A stretch of DNA of 28,811 nucleotides from Gnetum montanum (GCA_015680685.1 MNCI01005373.1:1671-30481); one strand, 5' to 3'; shown: positions 1 to 10,569, numbered from the stretch's first letter. Notes: generated by a model not told the origin, from the letters alone. Program-made: numbers and translations.

Positions 1-281
1 TAGTTAATTTAGACTTAGATCTTAGTTAGAGTTAGTTTAGTTTTCTCAACCCTTTCTCCTGGTAGCATAGAAGATAAGCCGAAAATACCAAAAAAATCAC
101 ATACCTCAGACTTGCTTAACCATACACCGTGACACATACAAGCAAGCCTGGGAAGACAACGAATGATTAACCCCAAGTGTTTCTTGTGGCGTTAAGGCAT
201 TTAGTCTGCGGAGTTCGACCGGATCGCACGTGTACGCTCGTATTCGTATGGTGGAGTGTAGGGGTATCTCGCCACTCATCA
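1..281 (+). repeat. 3' LTR end of a Gypsy-like element truncated by the window
   Basis: This stretch ends in CGCCACTCATCA, the same terminus as the LTRs at 1281-2193, 6404-7302, 8431-9215 and 14055-14861, and shares with them the block that runs from GGAGTTCGACCGGAT through ATTCGTATGG to the end. It is followed by ordinary sequence (TACCTCAATC) and not by a primer binding site, so it is the 3' LTR of an element lying to the left. The part before the shared block resembles the LTR of element 2 (8431-14861) more than that of element 1. Only the right part of the LTR is in the window. Confidence 0.8.
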
Positions 282-1280
282 TACCTCAATCTAACATCCT
301 TGCCAGCCACATCACACATTGCTAGTGTATAGAATTATGTTAGTTAAACATGTAAAGATATCATAATCATAACATAAAGACGAAAGCCTCATAACATATA
401 AAGTGCAATCATGATAAACTAACTCATCCCCAATAATCCACCGAGACTACACACATAATGTATAAATCATAATTGTATGACCATATCCATTGTATCCAAA
501 AGGGATGTAACAAGATCATTGTGGTGAGCTATACTTGAGGTGAAGGTATCTAACCAAGGGTCTTGATGATGGATTGGCCCTTCACCTTTCTTATCTACTT
601 TAGCCTCTTGATCTTTCTCTAAATGAGTAGATGAAAAGCTATGGCTAGCCACTTCTTCTACTACTTAATCCCAAAGATCTTGCATGTACAAGGGTTCATA
701 ATCATCAAACATGGGCTCATGAGCCTTATACATTATACATTCATCATCTAGCCCCATATTGATCAATTCATCAATAAGGTCATCCGGTACAGCCATCACT
801 AGGCCCCTAGAGAACTAGCCATGAGTATTTCCAGATAATTCACCAACACCCTTCCTAGAAATGATGCTAATGATAGGGGTTCCACAAAATCTAGACCTAT
901 GAAATATATCATAAAGATCACAACATGATCCAGTCATAAGCTTCAAGGACAATGTTGAGTGGATTGCCAAGAACACTTGTATATATTGTTGCATTCAATA
1001 AATATAAGAGATATTATACTACATATGAAACATATGGTACAATTATAACTTGTGTTTCCATGGTACGAGGTTCAAAGAATATTTATAATTTTATGTTTTA
1101 TAATTTTTATGAACTCTATAATTATAAGAAACAAAAAATAATAATAAATGCACATGCATTATGATCCTATTACTGAGATGGGCAATGATCGTGTTGTAAT
1201 CACTCAAGGGGACATGTGCAACACCATACATGCACACACACAAATACAAATACAAATAAAATGGCTCTTAGTTACAACAT
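282..1280. other. Old intergenic sequence between two LTR elements
   Basis: Sequence between the LTR end at 281 and the insertion point of element 1 at 1280. The only coding-like signal is the minus-strand tract 467-796. From about 960 to 1260 it is very AT-rich, with short direct repeats such as ACAAATACAAATACAAAT near 1240. No host gene is visible. Confidence 0.5.
467..796 (-). pseudogene. Acidic coding-like tract of unknown origin, probably transposon-derived
   Basis: Read on the minus strand from ATG at 796, one frame runs about 110 codons with a single internal stop and ends in a stop below 467. It begins MAVPDDLIDELINMGLDD and is rich in Asp, Glu and His; the same frame can be followed upstream to about 910 with one further stop. 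The composition looks like real but decayed protein-coding DNA, and its place among retroelements suggests a polyprotein remnant. I recognise no domain. Alternatives are a broken host gene fragment or chance openness of a short frame. Confidence 0.35.
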
Positions 1281-1306
1281 TGATGAATCATGATTTGCCA
1301 GGTGCT

Positions 1307-1452
1307 AATATCGGACCCCTGTTATCGAACACTTGATATCAGGTACAAGATATCAAGTCTGATGAGTCCTGATATTGAACCCTCGATATCGAACCCCCGA
1401 TATTGAGTACGCAATATCATGGCCTGACAAGCAATATCGGATACATGATATT
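1307..1452 (+). promoter_or_regulatory. U3 array of 14-bp-phased ATATC motifs
   Basis: ATATC or ATATT cores (one is TTATC), taken with the base before each, start at about 1307, 1321, 1335, 1349, 1371, 1385, 1399, 1413, 1433 and 1447. Spacings are 14 bp except one of 22 and one of 20. Units read roughly RATATCGRACCCYY. The array sits just upstream of the LTR TATA box, the place where plant LTR promoters carry repeated enhancer units. The 3' LTR has the same array at about 6430-6561 with one unit fewer. The binding factor is unknown. Confidence 0.7.
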
Positions 1453-1470
1453 GTGGTACCTATGTGAGCC

Positions 1471-1477
1471 TATAAAT
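1471..1477 (+). promoter_or_regulatory. TATA box of the element 1 5' LTR
   Basis: TATAAATA in the context GAGCCTATAAATACACAA lies directly downstream of the U3 ATATC array. The same sequence occurs at 6580 in the 3' LTR. Its position inside the LTR is as expected for the U3/R boundary; the start site itself is not determined. Confidence 0.7.
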
Positions 1478-2194
1478 ACACAATGGGATGCATGGGAAAG
1501 TAATAGGAAAATTTACTGTTAGAGTAGGATCTTTTTGTCAATTTTAAATTTCTCTCAATCCTTTCCCCAGTGCATGCCCACAGTGTGATGATTGTAATTG
1601 TACGGAACCTTTGTTCGAGTGTGACGTACTTGGAGATGCACATGACCAACAATAAACATCGAGATTACTTCATCATTGTAGCATTCACTTAGTTTTAATT
1701 GTTATTTATTGATTTCTTACTTAATATCTCTTTACCTTCCTCTCCTATCCTTATTATTAAACGCAGAATGAGTACGACTTAATCATGAGCATTTAAGTGT
1801 GACTACTTGGTATCCCAGTAGCATACCTAAGACATGCGCTTGGTAATCCCAGTGGTAGTACATGAGGTCCAAGATGTGTATGAATGATTAACGATAGATT
1901 CTCATCATACTTAGGCTAGCTTAGACTCTCTTCACCCTTTCCCTCTTAGCTTAATCAAAGTTATTTTCCATTGCCTCTAGGAGTAGCACTAGTTTAGGAC
2001 CACATCATACACCTCACTCTAGACTAAACCATATGTGACACAGCAATTACTAGTCCAAGTGGGAAGACAACAAACTATGATCAATGTGTGACCATCTAAA
2101 TACCACAACTAGCCTATCTGCGGAGTTCAACCGGATTGTACGTGAATGCTCGTATTCGTATGGTTGAGTGTAGGGGTACCTCACCACTAATCAT

Positions 2195-2213
2195 TGGCGC
2201 CATTGCTGGGGAT
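2195..2213 (+). other. Primer binding site, tRNA-Asp type
   Basis: TGGCGCCATTGCTGGGGAT starts one base after the LTR end. It matches the plant tRNA-Asp-complementary site (TGGCGCCGTTGCCGGGGAT) at all but two positions, both explained by G to A or C to T change. It fixes the element's orientation and the 5' LTR boundary. Confidence 0.85.
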
Positions 2214-2325
2214 GGTGCTAGTTATTTAGATTAGTTATATCATACAAGATCATTGTAACAAAGTATTCATGATATATCTTTTAGAAAAAAATTAATTTCA
2301 ACTAAGTCACACACGATTCATCACA

Positions 2326-3929
2326 ATGTCTCTCTCACAAGACTATGACAACACAACAACTAGTAATGCAATTCATTAGAAAACCAACGAATTATACGAT
2401 GATGAAGACAAAGTTTGGAGTACTCAATCAGATGCAGGGGTCTCCAATGTACATAAACAAAAACAACATCATTCGACTCACAAATTCATAACCTGCCTAG
2501 TGACGATGAACCCCTACTAGCCACTAAGAGCCTAATGCATATACAAGAGGCTATTCGAATATCCCATAGGCATCACAAGGAAAGTCGTCTACCTAGGCTT
2601 GATTTAAAAAACTTTTCCAAGTTTTCAGGAGGCTATGTTTTAGATCTGCAACATCATTTATACACCTTCCATGATGCCTATGTATGGAAAAATACTGATA
2701 ATGAATGGAAAAAAATTAAGCTCTTTCCTCTGACACTCATTGGCCAAGCAAAAATATGGTATAGGTCCTTAGGACCAAAATCAATTCAACATTGGCCAAC
2801 AATGGTAGAACTCTTCAATGAAAGATATCACACTTATGCAAGAGTGTCAGCCTTGAGGAGACAAATCCAAGAGTGGAAACAAGCATAACATGAACCCTTG
2901 GACATGGCCTTAGAAAGATATTATGCATTTTTAAACAACTACCTAGGCCATGGATTCTCCGAGGAGAGGCTAATGTTCCACATCATGGATGGGCTCCGTA
3001 ATGAAACAAGGGAGACCTTAGGGATGTATGACTAATGTCAACTATATGAGCTATGAAACCACCAAATCAAAGAGCTTATTAAGTGGGTAGCAAAAGAAGA
3101 AGGAGAAATGGCTAAATGGGAGAATGTTGAAAGCTCTCAATAGGACCAAAATCTTGAATTAGCAAAGGTCCATGATCATGAAGAGGAGAAATAAACTCAC
3201 CTCAAGGAGGTGGAATCATCTTTATCAATACTACAATCACTAGATGAAATTGAGGCAAAGATCAATAAGATGATGAAATGGATACATGAAAAATGTGGAG
3301 AATATGCCAACATTATTAGAGGTAGAATCATGACGAACCAAGAAGCAGGACAAAACACCCTTAGACAATCAGAAAGAAGGGTTGAAGAGAATAAGAACTC
3401 AACTACTAATCATACGTATCAATGTAACATTTGCATGTACAATCACCCCAAAGGTCAATGCCCCATCTTTTCACATTTACATGAGCATTGGGGAAGAATG
3501 TTACATCCAAAGTTTGTAGAAAAATACTGTGTTCAATCACAGTGGCAAAAATCCCAGTCGTGGGGAAGGCCATCCTCAAATTGGTCGCACCCTTCATATC
3601 ATTCGAACCCAAGCACTTATTATGTTCAACATCTTATTTTCCCAACTAGGTCAACATCCTCTATCTCACCACATTGTCATCATTCTCATAAGTACTATCA
3701 ACCCATATCCTCTCCAATAAGATCACCACCTCATGTTCCTTATACTTCTCCTTACCCTCAATATTCACATCCTTCACCTCCTTCTACATCGCCACCAATA
3801 GTACCAGAAGGTTTTGCACCACAGCATCAACCCATGAATGTTACTTGTGCTGCTACTATCAACTACAGTGGGAATCTTCCACAACATCAAAGGCATCCCT
3901 TCTTTAGACATGATCATAGAAAGGGATAG
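2326..3929 (+). pseudogene. gag: Decayed gag of element 1
   Basis: Gag forms the virus-like particle that packages retrotransposon RNA. From ATG 2326, a frameshift before about 2500 leads into one frame that runs to 3929. Visible in order: a leader ending LPSDDEPLLATKSLM; a capsid-like retrotransposon-gag domain (SGGYVLDLQHHLYTFHDA, FPLTLIGQAKIWYRSL, about 2600-2890); a helical region ending WVAKEEGE; a coiled-coil-like part (3210-3300); a zinc knuckle CNICMYNHPKGQC near 3420 (CX2CX3HX4C); and a Pro/Ser/His-rich tail to about 3850. Five internal stops, at least three of them at Gln or Arg positions judged from element 2, show it is dead. Domain order and tail match the gag of element 2. No protease follows. 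Confidence 0.85.
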
Positions 3930-5777
3930 CACAGTTCTGAGACCACTAAATCCTCCCACTCAGCACAAGTTCAACACTGTGGTGCATCTTTCTCCTTGAA
4001 CTCAACGCCCTGTGTTACCTTATCCAAGCCACCAATCAACACTTCAACAACTATGTGGCCCAATGAATATAGCCACATAGGGAGACATATCTATCCTTGC
4101 ATACCATCTTACGGTCAAGGGTGCCATAGTGGTTCAACTCCGTATCAATTAAACTCATCTTTTAACTTGCCCCACTATGTCAACTTTAATACAATGTGTG
4201 CATCCAAATTTGGATACATTCCAACCACAACATCAAAAGACACCCAGTGGGTTGGATATGACTAGGTCCGAATATTTCCAACATGCATGGATCCCAACCT
4301 TTCATTTATTAATTCTCAATATGATAAAAAGTTTAGTTATGAGGGGTATCCCCCATTCTAACAAACAAAATTAATAAATGTTTTTCCTTTTCTTTAATTT
4401 TACAATTTTTTGTTTTCTAGTTTTTCATCCTTCAATTTGTTGTTTTATATTTTTACTGGTTGGTTCATCTTTTTATTTATTGTTTTATCTTTTTATCTTT
4501 TTATGGGTAATCTCATCTATGAATAAAACACTCATGTGACTTGTTGGTTGACTTGTTGTTCTTTGCTATCAAGTCTCGAGTAACTAATTATTTGGACAAC
4601 AAGCCCATCACATCCACCCACCCATTCTATTAATAAGAGGTCCTACTTTGGGTACAATAATATTCTTGACATCATTAAAACTTAAAGTAATTTTGTGCTC
4701 ATTATGCATAGAGCAAAGAAGGATGGACCAAGAGGGAATGGCTGGGGTGTGACATCAAGGGGACTTGTGGATTCTCTTTGGTGACATCTACAGGAGTTGC
4801 CATGTAGCCTGGGTGTACTAAGATCCTTGTAGATCTAATGAAAAATGGAAGTAAGAGTAATAAAGGCACTCATTCAAGAAAACCAATGCTATTCTAGGTG
4901 GTCCCACTAGAAAGACATGCACTCATGCCTGAAGGTAGGTAGCTTCTCTATATTATGCATTAAAAAAAAGAGAGAGAGAATGTGCCAAAGTGACCAAAAA
5001 AAGTATGCCACAAAGAAATTCCAAATCACTCCTTCCTTGAACAAAACACCAAGTGATCGTACGCCTTGCTATCATGATGCTCTTATGGTTGTCCATCATT
5101 GGATGAAGCAATGTGATGTCACTGATCGAAGGAATGGACTTGGTCTTGATTTTGGAACAATAGGCTAATGACACATTAATCACATCCTACACTTAAGATT
5201 CATTGTGCCCTGGGTCAGTTACCTCATGTCCCAATCTCTGCAATCCCTTCTACAATTCTTCTCATCTCATTGTTCATGTATTTTTGACTCATGTCTTATG
5301 TAGCATTGAATTCATATCTCATCATGATGGTATCTATATGTGTGTGTTTGTGGAACTGGTGTGGATTACATTTAACCCTTTTAGTGCCTACAGACATTTT
5401 TGGGTATAGTTATGTAAGGGCATGATAGGTAGGAACCTACTTTGGGGAGGACCCACTTGCGTGACTTTTGTAATTTGTACTTGTTGCACACCACCACATC
5501 ATTTTATACCCTCTGAGTACTTCATTTTCAATTCTATTCTTTCCCTTGTCATCATTTTATCAAACGTTTCTCAAAATCATTACATGTCCTTTTATGTGTC
5601 ACCTAAACATATCAGGTCTAACATTAAACTTTTAGGGCAACTTCCTTGAAAAAATTTCTAACTCTAAAATCACACTAAGCAAATAATTCAACATTTATTA
5701 AAGGCAATGTGTAAGGTATGAAATAATTGAACTTCTTTCAATAACCTTACTAATAATTGATCTTTGTGTGATTATAG
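3930..5777. other. Interior of element 1 without recognisable genes
   Basis: After gag, a further Ser/Pro/Thr/Tyr-rich frame (3996-4265) may be the decayed gag tail. A T-rich block (about 4380-4500, repeats of TTTTTATTTATTG type) follows. The rest is non-coding by inspection. The short box CCTACTTTGGGGAGGA at 5436-5451 is also found in element 2 on its own coding strand (reverse complement of about 9919-9934). Protease, RT, RNase H and integrase motifs were looked for and not seen. Confidence 0.5.
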
Positions 5778-6215
5778 ATGGCCCCTAAAAGAGGACAATA
5801 AGGAGGACCTTCTCAAGGTGCAACTAAATGCCTAGGGGGAGGTAGAGGCCAAGGACCTCATGTAAAACATGTAGAGCAAGAGGAACAATCATTCAACATC
5901 CATCAGGGAACTCCTGTCATTGCACAATCTAGCTAAGAAAAAGCTGGAGAGGTCAAGGCCTGAGCCTATGAAGAGGAATGACGACTATTTGTGACATGGC
6001 ATGTCAAGGCCAATCAAGTGTTCCCGCAGCTGTTGTGTCCATGGGAAGTGCCGATTCCATCAAACATTGGAACATCAGCATGGATAGCTCATAATCCTTG
6101 GATAGGAGAGGACAAACATCAGGTACTTCTTCAACGGTATCAATCTCAAAAGCCTAGCATGTAGGACAAAGGAAAGACACCCATGGAGGAGCCACCACCA
6201 TCGGGAACCCCATGA
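5778..6215 (+). pseudogene. Second, degenerate ORF in the 3' interior of element 1
   Basis: ATG at 5778 starts MAPKRGQ and the same frame continues to a TGA at 6213-6215, 145 codons with five internal stops. It includes a Gly-rich GGGRGQGP stretch near the start, a middle part with FVTWHVKANQVFPQLLCPW, and a Pro-rich end (MEEPPPSG). Long openness between stops, and stops at codons one C-to-T step from Gln or Arg, suggest a former protein. I recognise no family. It sits where many plant Gypsy elements carry an extra ORF ahead of the polypurine tract, but chance cannot be excluded. Confidence 0.4.
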
Positions 6216-6390
6216 GTTCCACAAATTTTGTCCTTTTGTAATTTTATGTCTATGTCCTAATTTTGTTGTGTTCAATTCTCCACTGTGGCATGAATAAATA
6301 ACTAGTTAATCAATAATCCCATACCTATCCATTGTGTAATCAATTGAACTTGTTCCTCACTTTCTTTGACTCAAGGACGAGTTTTTATTT

Positions 6391-6403
6391 AGTCATGGGG
6401 GTA
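6391..6403 (+). other. Polypurine tract of element 1
   Basis: AGTCATGGGGGTA abuts the TGATGA start of the 3' LTR, after CAAGGACGAGTTTTTATTT. The same arrangement, reversed, precedes the 3' LTR of element 2 at 9216-9228. This is the expected plus-strand primer site. Confidence 0.75.
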
Positions 6404-7302
6404 TGATGAATCATGGTTTGCCAAGTGCTAATATCAGACCCCTGTTATCAAACCCAAGATATCAGGTCTGATGAGTCCTGATATCAGATCCTCAATATCA
6501 GACCTTAGATATCAGGCACGCAATATCGCGACCTAACAAGCGATATTGGATATGTGATATTGTAGTTCCCATGTGAGCCTATAAATACACAATGGGACGC
6601 ATGGGAAAGTAATAGGAAAATTTAGTGTTAGAGTAGGATCTTTTTGTTAGTTTTCAATCTCTCTCAACCCTTTCCCCAGTGCATGCCCAAATTGTGATTA
6701 TTGTAATTGTACGGAACCTTTATTTGAGTGTGACCTACTTAGACACATACATGATTGGAAATAAATATTGATATTACTTCATCATTGCAACATTCACTTA
6801 GTTTTAACTATTATTTATTGATTTCTTACTTAATCTCTCTTTACCTTCCTCTCCTATCCCTGTTATTAAACGCAGAATGAGTACGACTTAATCATGAGCA
6901 TTTAAGTGTGACTACTTGGTATCCCAGTAGTATACCTAGGACATGCACTTGGTAATCCCAGTGGTAGTACATGAGGTCCAAGATGTGTACAGATGATTAA
7001 GGACAGATGCTCATCGCACTTAGGCTAACTTAGACTCTCTTCACCCTTTCCCTCTTAGCTTAATCAAAGTTATTTTCCATTGCCTCTAGGAGTAGCACTA
7101 GTTTAGGACCACATCATACATCTGACTTTGGACTAAACCATATGTGACACAGCAATTACTAGTCTAGGTGGGAAGACAGCAAACTACGATCAATGTGTAA
7201 CTATCTAAATACCACAACTAGCTCATCTACAAAGTTCAACCGGATCATGCGTGAACGCTCATATTCGTATGATTGAGTGTAGGGGTACCTCGCCACTCAT
7301 CA
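6404..7302 (+). repeat. 3' LTR of element 1
   Basis: Direct repeat of 1281-2193, starting TGATGAATCATGG and ending CGCCACTCATCA. The U3 ATATC array here has one 14-bp unit fewer, and the TATA box is at 6580-6586. It is followed by AACCT, the imperfect partner of AACAT at 1276-1280. Confidence 0.9.
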
Positions 7303-7307
7303 AACCT

Positions 7308-8069
7308 TAATGGTCAAACACCATGCCATACAATTGTAACTTTCTTAGGTAAGGCTGAATTGTCATAGCTTATAAAAATGAAAAAGAAATAAATATGTTT
7401 ATGATTTTTAATGTTTTATTATGTTTTGGTATTTTAATGTTTAAGGCATCAATGGTGAAAAAATGAAGGAAAACCATAAGCTTTATTTACTACACAAATA
7501 TTGGACTCCACATTAACCAAACGGTTCTAGGCTACATAAGCAAGGTAGCATTCTAATAGAGTCTAGCTACACATGTGAAAGCAACAACTCAAAACACATA
7601 TAAAATAGGAAATGAATCACTTACCTAAGGGAGGAAAAGCTCTTCACATGAAACTAGACATCAAAATCCAAAGGAAAATGCTTATAACCAAGTTCATTTC
7701 ATATAAATTATGTCTTAGGTATTTATAGTTTTCGTAGCACAATGGTAGGGGTTCGCTAACACCCACATGCTAACAGAGGTCCATCAATGTAGCCTAGACA
7801 TCCTAGAATGCACTCGAGGAGGTAGAGGAGGTAGAGCACCTAAACTAGGGTACTAAGAGAAGTGTGTTAGCAACCCTACCCTAACCTAGGGGGTGTATTG
7901 GTGTAGGCAAGCNGAGAAGTCAAAAACATGCTTCAAACCTACAAGTGTGAACTAGAAGGCAAGGATGAAAACCTAGGAGATAGAAACTTTAAACATGCAT
8001 GCAAAAACCACAAATACTAGATCCATGTGACACAACCTAAATCCAAGAATTACAATTAACTTACAAAAT
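7308..8069. other. Intergenic sequence, no gene seen
   Basis: Non-coding in all frames by inspection. It includes a local Gly/Arg-like purine repeat (GAGGTAGAGGAGGTAGAG near 7818) and one undetermined base (N at 7913). It is the right flank of the element 1 insertion and leads into the truncated LINE. Confidence 0.5.
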
Positions 8070-8430
8070 GGCACTGGATGACTCATTAGTTGTAGACTTT
8101 CTTTCACATAATCTATACTATGATCTACAAAGGAATATCATTAAGGGAATTTCAATTGATGATCAAAGTATGTAATCACTTATCATGTAGTTTGTAAATG
8201 ATTCTTTTTTTATGATCAATAATTCTCTATGACATATCAATCTAGGGTGAAGGATTACTACATGTTATTCTTCTCTAAGATCAATTGGAAAAAATATACT
8301 ATTTATTATAATAATATTGTTAATGAGTGGGTTACTCTCAAGCCTTGGAAAGTCTTGAATAGAAATTTTGTCTATTTTAGGAATAACTTTTTTGTTGAGC
8401 CTAATCTCAATATTTTGTGGAATTATGTGG
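8070..8430 (+). pseudogene. LINE remnant, part 1: RT fragment interrupted by element 2
   Basis: Decayed reverse transcriptase of a plant L1-type non-LTR element, truncated at its 5' end. About 8140-8215 reads KGISIDD, then FVNDSFFMI, the catalytic FADD box with the first Asp changed to Asn. After a frame change, 8270-8310 reads FFSKINWKKYTIYY, matching the conserved SGLKINWKKS region behind the box. The reading continues to 8430, where element 2 is inserted, and resumes at 14867 on the same strand. Several stops and shifts show it is dead. Confidence 0.72.
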
Positions 8431-9215
8431 TGATGAGTGATGAGGTACCCCTACACTCAACCATACGAATACGAATGTTACATGCACGATCTGGTCAAAC
8501 TCCATAAACTAAGTGCTTACGCACCTTATGAAACACTTAAGGTTAATTGATCATTGTCCTCCCAAGCTTAGTTGTATTTTTCACAATTGTATGGTTAAGT
8601 GAGCTTGAGGTATATGATTTTTATGTCTTTTATCATTTTATCGCCTATGCTAAGAGGGAAAGGGTGAAGAGAATAAGTAACTAACTTTAACACTTTAAAT
8701 AACTAAGCTTTAATTGTCCTAGCATCAATATCTGTTCCTACTTACCATTCACACCCTGAACCAATGCAACACTACTGGGATTACCAAACTCTATTCATTA
8801 TTGGGTTACCAAGCATAACGCATGTGCTTGAAGTGGTTCTACTGAATGCACTTAACTAAGAGAGTTGAGGGTTGAGAGATTAATTGTCTAATAAAGCATT
8901 TAAACATTTAGTAGTAATTAAGTCCTAGTTAGCTTAAGTCCATATGCTGCAAGGTTTATCCAAAATTTCGTCTATATTTCCATACACAAATGTGTTCTCA
9001 GGTGCTTGAATAAAGATCCATTTACTTTGAGACTCCTACTGTGAGCACATGGAAACTATTCTATCTCTGGAATGGTAAAATGGCAAGAGTTTGGCTAAGG
9101 TCTAGATCTAGATGGGAAAACAAGGGAAGTCTACCTCTTATTTATAGATATAATGGCGAGATGCGATATCACGTATGCAATATCGCATGGAGGGATGCGA
9201 TATCGTGGCTCATCA
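8431..9215 (-). repeat. 3' LTR of element 2
   Basis: Matches 14055-14861 over its length with mainly C/T and G/A differences. On the plus strand it starts TGATGAGTGATGAGG and ends GTGGCTCATCA. A TATTTATA (TATA box in reverse) lies at 9139-9146, and a short ATATC array at about 9166-9204, one 14-bp unit shorter than in the other LTR. The PPT lies directly beside it at 9216. Confidence 0.9.
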
Positions 9216-9228
9216 TACCCCCATGACT
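9216..9228 (-). other. Polypurine tract of element 2
   Basis: Reverse complement reads AGTCATGGGGGTA, identical to the tract of element 1. It is preceded on the minus strand by CTCGAGGATGAGGTTTTATTC, comparable to the CAAGGACGAGTTTTTATTT of element 1. Confidence 0.75.
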
Positions 9229-10569
9229 GAATAAAACCTCATCCTCGAGTTCCTTACAAAATACTGGGAAGGTATGGGATTATTGACTGGGATGATACTA
9301 ATGGAAAATGGGATGACATGTGAACAAATCATCATTACAAAACATGACAAAATTAGTATTCATGACAACAAGAGTGAACACTTTACACATTTGACATTAG
9401 GTCTTATTTGGCAGCTGGGAGAGAAGAGAGAAGAGAGAAGAGATATGTTGCTACCATGCCTAGATTGCACTTTTCGTTGTCCATCCATAAGTGCGCCATT
9501 GATCTTGTTCCTTGCATAACTGCTTCAACATCGATCCATTCCAGGTGTTCCCTCCAGATCCAATCCATTGTTAAATGATTACCATTTGCACACACAACAC
9601 AGTCTTATATTAGCAAGGGTAAATGAATCACAATGCAATTGATGCCTTGCTTCGGTGAAAGGTCCATTGGCTGAGTTGTGGTATGGCTAATACGGATCTC
9701 GGAGATATAATATTGGTGACTACCGAAGGTGTATGGGTTAAGAGAAAATCAAAAAAATTGGACTAGGACCCCCATGACTAAGAGCGAACCTCCGGTAGTG
9801 ACAACGACAATGTCAATGAAATAGATGTCAGAGATGGAAATGAAGAAAATAATGGATGATTGCGAAAATGTTTAAGGGAAAGAAATTAACTAATGCACCA
9901 AATAAGAATGGCAGTGGATCCTCCCCAAAGTAGGCTGATGCCCTTAATGCCCTAACATTCCCACATTCAAAGAGTCTGTAGGCTCTGGAAATGTCATTTG
10001 GAAGCAAGAGTTAAAGTCTTAACCATGAGAGTTTACCAAAAGGAAAACAATGCATTAACCAGAATATAGACCATTGATACAACCAGCAATGAGGTGAACA
10101 ATGGAGAGAAAGATGGAAAGAAGAGAATGGAATGGAATCCCAAGAACAAGATTGTGTAAAGTCCCTTGTGTATTGCATGGTTAATGTGACTAAGTAGATC
10201 TCATTCCAAATCTGGCCTCAAAAATCCACATCTAGTGACTTCTCATTAATACATTCGGCCAATCCATCCACTTGAAGTAACATGAATGCATCCCTCAAAG
10301 AGTCACCACCATTCCAATGAAATGTAAAAGGAGAAAATAGGAAGTAAGAAAGGGCCTAAGTTAGAGAGAACATGTTTTTAGTTCCATAACTAGTGCTTGT
10401 ATCTTAGAGGATTATTTCATCTAAGGGGTGTGCTTTGAATTCCCACTATTTTTTTTCTCTCTCTTTTGTGTTTATGCATGAGAACCCTAAACTCTAAACC
10501 CTAAAAACAAGAAAAGTTAAAGAAATTTGTAAAACAAAAACTTAAAAATGAACTGAGGGCCTAGATTGA
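9229..10569. other. Interior of element 2 between PPT and protease tract, no gene seen
   Basis: No RT, RNase H or integrase motif was found on either strand. Contents noted: the box shared with element 1 (about 9914-9936), a GA-rich repeat GAGAAGAGAGAAGAGAGAAG near 9421, and a short run of CCCTAAA-like units at 10483-10507. A short frame at 9404-9595 (minus) shows no recognisable domain. Confidence 0.5.

Larger units (their letters stand above)
1281..2193 (+). repeat. 5' LTR of element 1
   Basis: Direct repeat of 6404-7302, 913 bp against 899 bp. It begins TGATGAATC and ends CCACTAATCA, next to the primer binding site. It contains a U3 array of ATATC units (1307-1452), a TATA box (1471-1477), and an R/U5 part that includes the GGAGTTCAACCGGATT block near 2118 shared with the other LTRs in the window. 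The 14-bp length difference from the 3' LTR is one extra U3 array unit. Confidence 0.9.
1281..7302 (+). mobile_element. Element 1: non-autonomous Gypsy-like LTR retrotransposon (gag only)
   Basis: Two direct LTRs (1281-2193 and 6404-7302), both starting TGATGAATCATG and ending in ATCA, bound a 4.2 kb interior. A primer binding site follows the 5' LTR at 2195, and a purine-rich AGTCATGGGGGTA precedes the 3' LTR. The flanks are AACAT (1276-1280) and AACCT (7303-7307), a 5-bp target duplication with one mismatch. The interior has a decayed gag (2326-3929) and a second degenerate ORF (5778-6215). I found no DSG protease motif, RT YVDD-like box or integrase HHCC/DDE pattern. LTR differences are mostly C/T and G/A, so the insertion is old. 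The label Gypsy rests on the gag and knuckle; without pol it remains inference. Confidence 0.88.

Noticed and set aside
3406-3612. Minus-strand frame over the element 1 gag
   Set aside because: Lies opposite the zinc knuckle and Pro-rich tail of gag, with no motif of its own.
4530-5780. Search for a protease or RT in element 1
   Set aside because: No DSG/DTG followed by an IIGR-like motif, and no YVDD/FADD-like box, on either strand; short open frames here are unrelated to each other.
10483-10507. CCCTAAA-like units resembling plant telomere repeat
   Set aside because: Only two or three imperfect units (AACCCTAAACTCTAAACCCTAAA); too short for an interstitial telomere array and common by chance in plant DNA.
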